The notes beneath the pieces are model-generated. The model ran no database searches. It saw only the letters and a program-made list of their open reading frames with translations, and was not told where the DNA came from. From NCBI RefSeq assembly GCF_021764745.1, contig NZ_JAETXX010000001.1:186001-250000 (forward strand): 64,000 nt of DNA, written 5' to 3'. Source of the DNA: Joostella atrarenae. GTDB taxonomy: Bacteria > Bacteroidota > Bacteroidia > Flavobacteriales > Flavobacteriaceae. This document shows positions 8,185 to 17,792 of this stretch, one piece after another; within the stretch, counting starts at the first letter, position 1; each line of letters starts with the position of its first letter. Position numbers and translations under genes: made by a program.

Positions 8185-9429
8185 TTAAGAAACTACTCCT
8201 TTAGATTTTTTCTTTAACTCTATTACCGTTACTTCTGGCCAGATACCTACTCTACCAGGATATCCTATAAAACCAAGACCTCTATTTACATTAATAAACT
8301 GGCCTGCTTTTTCATAAACTCCAGCCCAATATTTATATCTATATTTTGCAGGACTCCATTTAAGCCACCCTGGAATTTCAACTCCAAATTGCATTCCATG
8401 CGTGTGTCCGCTTAAAGTTAAATGGTAATGATAAGGGTGGTCTATAACTTGATATTGCCAATGAGAGGGATCATGACTCATCAATATTTTAAAATCATTG
8501 CTATCGATATTCTGAATTGCCTTCTCTAAATCTCCAGCCTTTTTAAAACCACCTTCTCCCCAATTTTCAACTCCTACAAGCGCTAATCGTTCGCCGTCTT
8601 TTTCTAAAAATCGGCTGTCATTCAATATCAAATCAAATCCCATATCTTTTTGAATCTGCTTCAATTCATCAAGGTTAGCTTTTTTTGCTTCTTCTGAAGG
8701 CCACTCTGCATAATCACCATAATCGTGATTCCCTAGAACGGAATACTTCCCATCTTTAGCACTTAATTTGGAAAATGTATCTTTCCAAGGATGCATTTCT
8801 GCAGCCACATTATTTACAAGATCTCCAGTGAATAATAAAATATCTGAACCTTGCTCATTAATAAGATCTACAACATATTCTATCTTCTCCTTATTATCGA
8901 AACTACCACTGTGAATATCTGAAATCTGAGTTATTTTATATCCATCAAAAGCATCTGGAAGATCGTCAAATTCTAACGTATGTTTTATCACTTGGAAGTC
9001 GTACTTCCCTTTGTACATACCATATAATAATGATAAAAATGGTACGGCAGCAACACCAAGCGCAACCTGACTCATAAATCTTCTACGTGAAGGAAATCCT
9101 TCAGCAGAAACCGTATCCGACTGAAATAATTTTCCGAATATCCATCCGAAAAAGCGAACGATATCTTCTATCAACATAAAAATACCTGTACAAAAACCTA
9201 ACGCCATAAAAGCCAAAAAGAGACCTACAGAAACTCCCATAGCATGACTCATTCCTTGAGAACGATCAAAATGATTAAACTGCACATATACATTAACCAA
9301 AACTGCAACAAAAACAAGGGCATAACCTATTTGCAGATATGGATTTTTAACAAGAGTTCTAAAGGCTTGAAAGCCATAAAAGGCTCCGATGAGATAAACT
9401 ATTCCTAATACTATAAAAAAACGCGACAT
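8185..9429 (-). CDS. Membrane-anchored metallophosphoesterase (YkuE-like)
   Basis: A 414-residue protein: four or so N-terminal membrane helices (residues 1-140), then a calcineurin-like phosphoesterase domain. The metal-ligand motifs appear in order: ITQISDIHSG, FTGDLVNN, VLGNHDYGD, MSHDP and LSGHTHGMQFG. Family members hydrolyse phosphomonoesters or diesters, for example UDP-diacylglucosamine or phospholipids; the substrate here is not determinable. The catalytic domain follows the last helix directly. Single gene; TAATTTTG at 9452-9459 on the minus strand resembles a -7 element. Confidence 0.86.
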   Translation of the reverse strand: MSRFFIVLGIVYLIGAFYGFQAFRTLVKNPYLQIGYALVFVAVLVNVYVQFNHFDRSQGMSHAMGVSVGLFLAFMALGFCTGIFMLIEDIVRFFGWIFGKLFQSDTVSAEGFPSRRRFMSQVALGVAAVPFLSLLYGMYKGKYDFQVIKHTLEFDDLPDAFDGYKITQISDIHSGSFDNKEKIEYVVDLINEQGSDILLFTGDLVNNVAAEMHPWKDTFSKLSAKDGKYSVLGNHDYGDYAEWPSEEAKKANLDELKQIQKDMGFDLILNDSRFLEKDGERLALVGVENWGEGGFKKAGDLEKAIQNIDSNDFKILMSHDPSHWQYQVIDHPYHYHLTLSGHTHGMQFGVEIPGWLKWSPAKYRYKYWAGVYEKAGQFINVNRGLGFIGYPGRVGIWPEVTVIELKKKSKGVVS

Positions 9430-9493
9430 ATATTTCTTTCTCTATTTAAAGCAAAATTATCTTATATACAGCCAAATAGAACGCTTTTAGAGT

Positions 9494-10216
9494 TTATTTA
9501 ACGTTATCTACCATTTGCTGAACTATAGATGAGTCGGATTTTCTGACAAAACTTTCATCAAAAGCATTCCCATTAAAAGAGATTGGAGCAGCTACAAATA
9601 CATTTTTATAAAGTTTACTTGCTGAAAAATGAATCTCCGAAAAGCCTTCCTTTTTAAAAGCTTTTACATTGTCGATATTTACCCCACTGCCTGGCATAAT
9701 TTTAATTTTGTCTTTATATTCCTGCTGAAGTTTTACCAGCAATGGAAGACCATCAGCAGCCTTATTTGCTTGCCCACTGGTTAAGATTCGATCACAACCC
9801 ATTTCTATTATCTGCTGTATTGCTTCCTCCGGATTCGGAATCCAATCGAAAGCCCGATGGAAAGTAAATGATAATGGTTTTGCTAACTCCACCAACTCTT
9901 GAGTTCTTTTAAAATCTAACGTATTATCATTATTTAATACTCCAGAAACAATTCCGCTACAACCTATCTTTTTACAAAGTAGAATATCCTCTTTCATCAC
10001 CTCAAATTCTTCATCAGAATACGTAAAATTCCCACTTCTTGGTCTAATAAGTACAAATACAGGAATTTCAAGTTGAGCTACAACCCCTTTTAAAACACCG
10101 TAAGAAGGAGTAATTCCACCTACTTCCAATTCTCCACAAAGCTCAATTCTACTAGCCCCTCCTTTTTCAGCATTCAACGCAGATTCAACAGAGTTTGCAC
10201 AAATTTCTATAATCAT
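9494..10216 (-). CDS. cutC: CutC family copper homeostasis / TIM-barrel protein
   Basis: A 240-residue protein starting MIIEICANSVESALNAEKGG, the conserved CutC N-terminus. Further CutC signatures are ASRIELCGELEVGG, VFVLIRPRSGNFTY, FHRAFDW and LTSGQA. An upstream in-frame ATG (10342) would add 42 unrelated hydrophobic residues and run into the divergent asparaginase gene, so I chose the internal start at 10216. CutC was named for copper tolerance in E. coli, but its molecular role is uncertain. It is divergent from the glycosylasparaginase, with 62 bases between the start codons. Confidence 0.9.
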   Translation of the reverse strand: MIIEICANSVESALNAEKGGASRIELCGELEVGGITPSYGVLKGVVAQLEIPVFVLIRPRSGNFTYSDEEFEVMKEDILLCKKIGCSGIVSGVLNNDNTLDFKRTQELVELAKPLSFTFHRAFDWIPNPEEAIQQIIEMGCDRILTSGQANKAADGLPLLVKLQQEYKDKIKIMPGSGVNIDNVKAFKKEGFSEIHFSASKLYKNVFVAAPISFNGNAFDESFVRKSDSSIVQQMVDNVK

Positions 10217-10278
10217 ATTTCTTATATTTAACCCGAAATTATCATTAACACCCTTGTAAAAATAAACAAGATATAGCC

Positions 10279-11274
10279 ATGCAAAGAAGAAATTTTCTAA
10301 AAAAGACAGGATTAGGAGCCACAGGAATTCTATCGATTCCATTTTTAGCCTCTTGGACAGAGGAAGATATTAAAGTGAATCCTAAAACGATAGCTACACC
10401 AATGACTCCAATTGCAATCTGCACCTGGAATTTTGAAAATGCTACCGCAAAAGCATGGGAAGTTTTAAGTAATGGAGGAACTGCTTTGGATGCTGTAGAG
10501 CAAGGGGTAATGATTGAAGAAGCTGATGAAACCAATCAAACTGTTGGAAAAGGAGGACGCCCAGATAGAGATGGAAACGTAACTCTTGATGCGTGTATTA
10601 TGGATAAAGATGGAAACTGCGGTTCTGTTGTGTATTTACAAAATATAACACATGCTGTTTCTGTTGCCAGAAAAGTAATGGAAGATACTCCACATGTAAT
10701 TTTAGCAGGAAAAGGAGCTGAGCAATTTGCGTATGAAAAAGGCTTTAAGAAAGAGAATATCTTAACAGAAAAATCAAAAAGAGATTGGTTAAAATGGAAA
10801 GAGAAATCTCAATATGAAACTATTATAAACATAGAGAATCACGACACGATAGGAATGCTAACCATCGATAAAAATGGTGATATTGCTGGCGCTTGTACTA
10901 CAAGTGGAATGGCTTATAAAGTTGGCGGAAGAGTTGGAGATTCTCCTATTGTTGGAGCTGGACTTTTTATAGATAATGAAGTTGGTGGCGCTACGGCAAC
11001 TGGTGTCGGGGAAGAGGTTGTAAGAACTGTTGGTTCTTTTCTAATTGTTGAATTAATGAGACAAGGAAAATCACCTCAAGAAGCATGTGAAGAAGCTGTA
11101 AAAAGAATCATCGCTAAAAATAAAGATCATGATTCTTTCCAAGTAGGCTTTTTAGCTATCAATAAAAAAGGAGAAACTGGAGCATATTGTATTCATCCAG
11201 GGTTTAGTTTCAGAAAATATACCGAAGAAGGGCATACCAATAATCCTGCTGGATCATACGTAAAAGGAGAATAA
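10279..11274 (+). CDS. N4-(beta-N-acetylglucosaminyl)-L-asparaginase, Tat-exported
   Basis: A 331-residue Ntn-hydrolase of the glycosylasparaginase family. The autoproteolysis site is HDTIGML, with Thr190 as the nucleophile created by cleavage after the Asp. Other conserved segments are GGTALDAVE, SVVYLQNITHAVSVARKVM and GRVGDSPIVGAGL. The N-terminus QRRNFLKKTG followed by a hydrophobic stretch is a Tat signal, so the enzyme folds in the cytoplasm and acts in the periplasm. It removes N-glycans from asparagine after protein degradation, suggesting use of glycoproteins. Neighbouring polA is probably transcribed separately. Confidence 0.9.
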   Translation: MQRRNFLKKTGLGATGILSIPFLASWTEEDIKVNPKTIATPMTPIAICTWNFENATAKAWEVLSNGGTALDAVEQGVMIEEADETNQTVGKGGRPDRDGNVTLDACIMDKDGNCGSVVYLQNITHAVSVARKVMEDTPHVILAGKGAEQFAYEKGFKKENILTEKSKRDWLKWKEKSQYETIINIENHDTIGMLTIDKNGDIAGACTTSGMAYKVGGRVGDSPIVGAGLFIDNEVGGATATGVGEEVVRTVGSFLIVELMRQGKSPQEACEEAVKRIIAKNKDHDSFQVGFLAINKKGETGAYCIHPGFSFRKYTEEGHTNNPAGSYVKGE

Positions 11275-11394
11275 AGAATACATCAAAAAAAGTAAAAAAT
11301 CAATTTAAAGAAATAGAGTTAAAAGAAACGGACAAGCACCTTCTCTTCTTAAATCTTTATAACTTTACACATTATATAATTTATCATAGAAAAC

Positions 11395-14223
11395 ATGGCA
11401 GACCAAAAAAGGTTATTTCTTTTAGACGCATACGCATTAATTTTTAGAGGCTATTATGCATTTATAAAAAACCCAAGAATTAACTCTAAAGGAATGGACA
11501 CCTCTGCGGTTCTAGGATTTATGAATTCTCTTTTAGATGTTATAAAAAGAGAGCAGCCAGATCATTTGGCGGTAGCGTTTGATAAAGGAGGAAGCAAGGA
11601 TCGTGTGGAAATGTTCGAAGAATATAAAGCCAATCGTGATGAAACTCCAGAAGCCATCCGCATTGCTGTACCTATTATTCAAGACATCTTAAAGGCAATG
11701 CATATTCCGTGCATTGTAAAAGACGGTTTTGAAGCTGATGATATTATTGGAACACTAGCCAAACAAGCAGAAAAGGAGAACTATAAAGTGTATATGGTTA
11801 CTCCAGATAAAGATTTTGCTCAATTGGTTTCTGAGAACATATTTATGTATCGCCCAGCAAGAATGGGGAACGGTATAGAAATATTAGGAATTCCTGAAGT
11901 ACAAAAAAAATTCGAAGTAGAAACTCCTGAGCAGGTAATAGATTTCTTAGGAATGATGGGAGATGCTGCGGATAATATTCCTGGACTTCCGGGAGTTGGA
12001 GAAAAAACAGCTAAGAAATTTTTAAAAGAATTTGGAAGCATGGAAAACCTTTTAGCAAACACCGATAAGCTAAAAGGGAAAATGAAAGAGAAAGTAGAAG
12101 CAAATAGAGAGCTGGGATTACTATCTAAAGAACTCGCTCGAATTATGCTCGATGTTCCTGTTCAGTTTCATGAAGACGACTACAAACTCGACACTCCAGA
12201 TATCGATAAAGTACAAGAAATTTTCCAAGAGTTAGAATTTAGAAGACTAGCAGATAGTATTTCTAAAATCTTCGGAAAAGAAGTTGCTATAGAAGAATCT
12301 AAAAACGCAGACAATAAAGCTAAAGTCAACGATGGCTTAGAAGTTCAATATGACCTTTTTGGAAGTAATGAAAAAGCAGACAACTCAACTACTGGGCATG
12401 TTACTGGCTATAAAACGATAACAGATGTACCGCATTTTTATCAGCATGCTAATACTGCTCTTGCTAGAAAATTATTAATCAAAAACTTACTTCAGCAAAA
12501 AAGCGTTTGTTTTGACACCGAAACTACAAGCTTAAAATCTTTGGAAGCTGAATTAGTAGGTTGCGCATTTTCATGGAAACCAGGAACAGGATTTTATGTT
12601 TCTTTTCCAGAAAATCAAGAAGAGTCAAAAGCCATTTTAGAAGAATTCCGTCCATTTTTTGAAAATAAAGAAATTGAAAAAATTGGTCAGAATTTAAAGT
12701 ACGACATAAAAGTGCTCTCCAATTATAACATGCCTGTTGAAGGCCCTATTTTTGACACTATGATTGCGCATTATCTTATAAACCCAGATATGCGTCATAA
12801 TATGGATATTTTAGCAGAGACTTATTTAAACTATAGTCCTGTTTCTATTGAAACTCTAATTGGAAAAAAAGGTAAAAACCAACGTTCCATGAGAAGCGTT
12901 GCTTTAGAAGAACAAACAGAGTATGCTGTTGAAGATGCTGATATTACCCTTCAGCTAAAAAACATTTTTGAAAAAGAACTACCAAATCTAAATGCTAAAA
13001 AGCTATTCGATGAAATTGAAGCGCCACTTGTAAAAGTATTAGCAGAAATGGAAATAGAAGGTATTAATTTAGATGAAGAGTTTTTATTCTCTCTTACAAA
13101 AGATCTGAATAGTGATATTCTAAGATTAGAAGGTGCTATTTTCGAACAAGCAGGAGAAGAGTTCAATCTAGCATCTCCAAAACAACTTGGCCTTATTTTA
13201 TTTGATAAATTAAAGTTGGTAGACAAACCTAAAAAAACTAAAACTGGACAATATTCTACTGCAGAGGATGTGCTTTCTTATCTAGCAAAAGATCATCAAA
13301 TTATAAACGATATTTTAGAGTGGCGACAATTAAATAAATTAAAAAGCACCTATGTAGATGCGCTGCCAAATGAGATCAATTCCAAAACGAAGCGTATTCA
13401 TACTGTTTACAGTCAGGCAGTAGCCGCAACAGGAAGACTAAGCTCTAACAACCCTAATCTTCAAAATATCCCGATAAGAACTGAAAGAGGTCGCCAAGTA
13501 AGAAAGGCGTTTGTTCCAAGAGATAAAAACTACACATTGCTAGCAGCCGATTATTCGCAAATAGAACTTCGTATTATTGCTGCTCTAAGTGAAGAAGATA
13601 CAATGATAAAGGCTTTTCAAGATGGCGTGGATATCCACACCTCTACCGCCGCAAAAGTATTTAATGTTCCTCTCGAAGAAGTAACCCGTGAGCAACGTAG
13701 TAATGCTAAAACGGTAAACTTTGGTATAATATATGGTGTTTCCGCTTTTGGTTTAAGTAATCAAACTACATTAAGTAGAAGTGAAGCCAAAGAATTAATA
13801 GACACCTACTATGAAACATACCCAAAACTAAAGGCATATATGAGCAAACAAGTTCATTTTGCACAAGACAATGGCTATGTGGAAACTGTTCTTGGTAGAA
13901 GGAGGTATTTAAAAGATATTAATTCTAGAAATCAAGTGGTTCGTGGGGCTGCAGAGAGAAATGCTGTAAACGCACCTATTCAGGGTAGTGCAGCAGATAT
14001 CATAAAGATTGCAATGATTAATATCCAGAAAAAGCTTAAGGACGGTAACTTCAAAACAAAAATGCTTCTTCAGGTACATGATGAACTAGTTTTCGATGCT
14101 TACAATGAAGAACTCGACACTATAAAAACTATGATTAAGACCGAAATGGAAAGCGCCTACAAGCTAAATGTACCTTTAGATGTTGAAATAGGACTAGGAA
14201 AAGACTGGCTTGAAGCGCATTAG
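11395..14223 (+). CDS. polA: DNA polymerase I
   Basis: A 942-residue, full-length, three-domain PolA. The 5'-3' exonuclease domain (about 1-290) has DGFEADDIIGTLA and the helix-hairpin-helix GLPGVGEKTAKKFL. The 3'-5' exonuclease domain retains its motifs (FDTETTSL, GQNLKYD, EYAVEDAD), so proofreading should be active. The polymerase domain has motif A DYSQIELR, motif B RSNAKTVNFGIIYG and motif C QVHDELVFD. It fills gaps in repair and replaces RNA primers. The last ~320 bases are duplicated as a broken copy at 19521-19838. A terminator lies about 150 bases downstream. Confidence 0.97.
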   Translation: MADQKRLFLLDAYALIFRGYYAFIKNPRINSKGMDTSAVLGFMNSLLDVIKREQPDHLAVAFDKGGSKDRVEMFEEYKANRDETPEAIRIAVPIIQDILKAMHIPCIVKDGFEADDIIGTLAKQAEKENYKVYMVTPDKDFAQLVSENIFMYRPARMGNGIEILGIPEVQKKFEVETPEQVIDFLGMMGDAADNIPGLPGVGEKTAKKFLKEFGSMENLLANTDKLKGKMKEKVEANRELGLLSKELARIMLDVPVQFHEDDYKLDTPDIDKVQEIFQELEFRRLADSISKIFGKEVAIEESKNADNKAKVNDGLEVQYDLFGSNEKADNSTTGHVTGYKTITDVPHFYQHANTALARKLLIKNLLQQKSVCFDTETTSLKSLEAELVGCAFSWKPGTGFYVSFPENQEESKAILEEFRPFFENKEIEKIGQNLKYDIKVLSNYNMPVEGPIFDTMIAHYLINPDMRHNMDILAETYLNYSPVSIETLIGKKGKNQRSMRSVALEEQTEYAVEDADITLQLKNIFEKELPNLNAKKLFDEIEAPLVKVLAEMEIEGINLDEEFLFSLTKDLNSDILRLEGAIFEQAGEEFNLASPKQLGLILFDKLKLVDKPKKTKTGQYSTAEDVLSYLAKDHQIINDILEWRQLNKLKSTYVDALPNEINSKTKRIHTVYSQAVAATGRLSSNNPNLQNIPIRTERGRQVRKAFVPRDKNYTLLAADYSQIELRIIAALSEEDTMIKAFQDGVDIHTSTAAKVFNVPLEEVTREQRSNAKTVNFGIIYGVSAFGLSNQTTLSRSEAKELIDTYYETYPKLKAYMSKQVHFAQDNGYVETVLGRRRYLKDINSRNQVVRGAAERNAVNAPIQGSAADIIKIAMINIQKKLKDGNFKTKMLLQVHDELVFDAYNEELDTIKTMIKTEMESAYKLNVPLDVEIGLGKDWLEAH

Positions 14224-14648
14224 AAATTAACAAAATATACTTACAATCTAATACTTAAAAATCTTCAGACAAAGTAGGAGTTGATTAAAATAGTACGCTA
14301 CCGTATTATAAGATAGACCCGGTGTATGATCGATAAAGTGATTACATTAAAAATTAACTTAAGCAGATCAAAAGCTCCCGAATATACTCGGGAGCTTTTT
14401 TTTACAAAAAACATTCTGTAAACTACTTTAGTACTTTACAAACAATAACTAGTTATCATAAAATCAATGGAATTTTAAATCTGAAAAATCAAAAATAAAT
14501 ATTCATTTTAATAACTCTACAAATAGCTATTCTATATGGTATGATAAAAATATAAATGCATAATTTTTCCTACGCATAATTAAAGATTTCATATTGCATT
14601 TAACATTAATTTTCGCTTTATTTAACAAAATTTTAAAGCTAATCAAAA
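14224..14648. other. Intergenic region polA-susC, 425 bases
   Basis: It contains the polA terminator (14371-14403) and otherwise AT-rich DNA. No ORF, tRNA or clear TAnnTTTG promoter is visible. The last ~25 bases (TTTAACAAAATT..AAAGCTAAT) recur before the second susC at 19916-19935. The rest of this spacer is missing from the second copy. Confidence 0.6.
14371..14403 (+). terminator. Intrinsic terminator downstream of polA
   Basis: Stem AAAGCTCCCGA / TCGGGAGCTTT with a short AT loop, followed by eight T residues. Confidence 0.88.
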
Positions 14649-17600
14649 ATGAATGTAAAATTTAAATGGATTTTAACACTCTTGTGCCTTTTAACGATGC
14701 AAATATCGCTAGCACAAGAGAAAACAGTCTCAGGTACTGTTGTTTCAAAAACAGATGGCTTCCCTTTACCAGGAGCAAACATTGTTGTTAAAGGAACCAC
14801 AAACGGCGTACAAACAGATTTTGATGGAAATTACAGCATCTCCACCAAAGCAGGAGAAACAATCTCTTTTTCTTACATAGGGTACAAAACTACTGATGTA
14901 AAAATTGGTAATTCTAACACTATTAACGTCTCATTAGAAGAAGATGCCCAATCATTAGACGAAGTAATAGTTGTTGCCTATGGTACATCAAAGAAAGAAG
15001 ACTTTACAGGTTCTGCAACACAAATTAATGCAGAGCAACTAGAAAGTAGAGTTATCACAAATGCTGTTAATGCCTTAGATGGTGCTGCCGCTGGTGTTAA
15101 TGTTTCAGCACCTAGTGGTCAACCAGGAGCTAGCCCTAATATTAGAATTAGAGGAACAGGTTCCTTTAGCGCATCTAACTCTCCTCTATACATAGTAGAT
15201 GGAGTTCAATTTAACGGAGAACTTTCTAGTATCAACCCTAATGATATCGAAAGTATGACTGTACTTAAAGATGCAGCTTCAACATCTCTTTACGGAAGTA
15301 GAGCTGCAAACGGAGTAGTTCTAATTACTACTAAAAAAGGAAAACAAGGAAAGAGCAAAGTTTCTTTGAATGTAAGTCAGGGGCTTACTTCAAGATCTAT
15401 ACCAGAATATGATCGTGTAAATGCTCAACAATATTACCCTTTGCTATGGGAAGCATATAGAAATGGACTTTCCATCTCTGGAAACACTCCTGTAGCGGAT
15501 GCTAATACTGAAGCTTCTGCTGAAATATACAATGAGTTAGGATACAATCCTTTTAATGTAGCTAATAATCAAATCGTCTTAACTAATGGGCAATTGAATC
15601 CAGACGCTCAACTAAAAATTGATCCAAAGGATTTAAATTGGCAAGATCAACTTATTAGAACTGGAGTTAGACAAAACATAGATTTCTCATACCAAGGAGC
15701 TAACGAAAACACTGATTATTATGCTTCTATTGGATACTTAAATGAAGAAGGGTACATAGTAAACTCTGATTTCGAAAGAGTTTCTGCTAGAATTAATGTG
15801 AACTCAAAATTAAAAAAATGGTTTAAAACAGGAATAAACCTATCTGGAACTAGTTCAATTTCAAACCAAGCTGCAGATGCAAGTAGTACAGGATATGTAA
15901 ATCCTTTTTACACCACACGTGCTATTGCTCCAATATATCCAGTTCATCAACATGATTTAACTACAGGCGCTTATATCTTAGATGATAATGGAGATAGAAT
16001 TTACGACATTGGAGACTACCGAGTTGGAGGTGGTGGTAGCGGAAGAAACGTTATACAGGAAACAATGCTTAATGTAGATCAAGATAAAATATTTTCTTTT
16101 TCTGGTCGTACCTATGCTGAATTCTATTTTTTACAAGACTTCACCTTCACAGTTAACGCTGCCTTAGATAAAAGATTTTACTATAACGAAGAATTTGACA
16201 ACCCTATAGTTGGAGATGGAGCACCAGATGGTAGAGCTGGAAGAACTTCCACAATGCGTAGTACCCAAAACTACAATCAATTATTAAGATATGATAGAGA
16301 TTTTGGAAAACATAGCGTCTCTGCCCTTTTAGGACATGAAAGCTTTGAAACTGAATATAATTATTTAGATGGTTTCAGACAAGAACAAATTGTTGAAGGT
16401 AACACAGAACTTATAAACTTTACAACCACTAACAATTTAGAATCTTATACAAGTAGACAAACTACGGAAGGTTATTTCTCAAGATTAAATTATGATTTTG
16501 ATAATCGTTACTATATCTCTGGATCATTTAGAAGGGACGGTTCTTCTCGTTTTGACCAAGATGCTAGATGGGGTAATTTCTTCTCTGTTGGAGGAGCATG
16601 GAGATTGGATCAAGAAGCATTTATAAAAGGAGTAGACTGGATCAATCTGTTAAAATTAAGAGCTTCTTATGGTCAAGTAGGTAATGATGACTTAGGTGGA
16701 TATTATGTAAGTCAATCGTTATTTGATTTAGGGTACAACAATGGACCTGAAGGTGGGATTTTAGTTAGCTCACCAGGGAACCCTTTCTTAAAATGGGAAA
16801 CTAATATTCAAACAGACTACGCTTTAGAATTTGGTCTTTTCCAAAACAGAGTAGCAGGTACTGTTGAATATTACCAACGTAAATCTGAAGATTTATTATT
16901 TGATGTTCCTCTTCCTGTTTCTTCAGGTTTAGACGATTATCCAGATAACATTGGTAGCTGGACTAATAAAGGTATTGAAATAGAGTTAAATTTTGGAATA
17001 GTAAGAAATGAAAATTTCACTTGGGATTTAGGAATCAATGCTTCTACACTTAAAAACGAAATCAATGAGCTTTCTCAGGAAGAAATCATAAATGGATCAA
17101 AAAAACTAGTTGTTGGTGGAGATATTTATGATTATTGGTTAAGAGATTGGTATGGAGTAGATCCAGCTGACGGATCGGCATTATATATTGTAGATCCTGA
17201 ATTAATTGAAGAAAATGACGATGATGTTAGAACTATCGATGGTACACTTGTTACTACTAACCAAAACAAAGCTCTTTATGACTTTGTAGGGTCTGCAACT
17301 CCAGATGTATTCGGATCTATAAGAAACAGCTTTACTCTTAAAGGTTTTGAACTTGGATTTATGTTTACATACCAGCTTGGAGGTGAAACTTACGATTCCA
17401 ATTATGCAAACTTAATGAGTTCTGGAGAATATGGGTCATCATTAAGTACAGACATATTAGATCGTTGGCAACAACCTGGAGACATTACCAATGTTCCTAG
17501 ACTAGACGCTACTAAAACAGCTGTTTTTGGAGCTGGTTCTAGCAGATGGTTAACAAGCTCAGATTACCTATCTCTAAGACAAGTAAACTTAGGTTATAAT

Positions 17601-17783
17601 TTTGACAGTCATTTACTTGATGCTTTAGGATTAGGAAGTCTTAAAATATATGCTTCTGGTGAGAACTTATTTAAACTTACTGATAGAAGTGGTATGGATG
17701 TAGGAGAAAACTTTAGTGGTACTACTAGCAACAGGTTCACACCTGCTAGAGTAATATCATTAGGACTAAACGTAACTTTTTAA
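14649..17783 (+). CDS. SusC/RagA-family TonB-dependent outer-membrane transporter, copy 1
   Basis: A 1044-residue SusC-type receptor. A Sec signal peptide ends at ISLAQ. A carboxypeptidase-regulatory-like beta-sandwich follows (about residues 25-100: GTVVSKTDGFPLPGANIVV, TDFDGNYSI). Then come the TonB-box-like LDEVIVVAYG, the plug domain with SPLYIVDGVQF and TVLKDAASTSLYGSRAANGV, and a large beta-barrel ending in a C-terminal Phe. It pairs with the SusD lipoprotein 9 bases downstream to import oligosaccharides or peptides too large for porins. No glycoside hydrolase is linked, so the substrate is unknown. It is closely similar along its whole length to the second copy at 19941. Confidence 0.95.
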   Translation: MNVKFKWILTLLCLLTMQISLAQEKTVSGTVVSKTDGFPLPGANIVVKGTTNGVQTDFDGNYSISTKAGETISFSYIGYKTTDVKIGNSNTINVSLEEDAQSLDEVIVVAYGTSKKEDFTGSATQINAEQLESRVITNAVNALDGAAAGVNVSAPSGQPGASPNIRIRGTGSFSASNSPLYIVDGVQFNGELSSINPNDIESMTVLKDAASTSLYGSRAANGVVLITTKKGKQGKSKVSLNVSQGLTSRSIPEYDRVNAQQYYPLLWEAYRNGLSISGNTPVADANTEASAEIYNELGYNPFNVANNQIVLTNGQLNPDAQLKIDPKDLNWQDQLIRTGVRQNIDFSYQGANENTDYYASIGYLNEEGYIVNSDFERVSARINVNSKLKKWFKTGINLSGTSSISNQAADASSTGYVNPFYTTRAIAPIYPVHQHDLTTGAYILDDNGDRIYDIGDYRVGGGGSGRNVIQETMLNVDQDKIFSFSGRTYAEFYFLQDFTFTVNAALDKRFYYNEEFDNPIVGDGAPDGRAGRTSTMRSTQNYNQLLRYDRDFGKHSVSALLGHESFETEYNYLDGFRQEQIVEGNTELINFTTTNNLESYTSRQTTEGYFSRLNYDFDNRYYISGSFRRDGSSRFDQDARWGNFFSVGGAWRLDQEAFIKGVDWINLLKLRASYGQVGNDDLGGYYVSQSLFDLGYNNGPEGGILVSSPGNPFLKWETNIQTDYALEFGLFQNRVAGTVEYYQRKSEDLLFDVPLPVSSGLDDYPDNIGSWTNKGIEIELNFGIVRNENFTWDLGINASTLKNEINELSQEEIINGSKKLVVGGDIYDYWLRDWYGVDPADGSALYIVDPELIEENDDDVRTIDGTLVTTNQNKALYDFVGSATPDVFGSIRNSFTLKGFELGFMFTYQLGGETYDSNYANLMSSGEYGSSLSTDILDRWQQPGDITNVPRLDATKTAVFGAGSSRWLTSSDYLSLRQVNLGYNFDSHLLDALGLGSLKIYASGENLFKLTDRSGMDVGENFSGTTSNRFTPARVISLGLNVTF

Positions 17784-17792
17784 ATTGTAATC

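Noticed and set aside
10257-10275. Small inverted repeat CTTGT..ACAAG before the asparaginase
   Set aside because: Only five base pairs in AT-rich DNA; not distinguishable from chance.
10217-10342. 42-residue N-terminal extension of CutC
   Set aside because: The conserved CutC N-terminus starts at 10216 and the extension overlaps the divergent asparaginase coding region.
14224-14370. Possible small RNA between polA and its terminator
   Set aside because: A terminator is present, but I find no promoter and no convincing secondary structure in the stretch.
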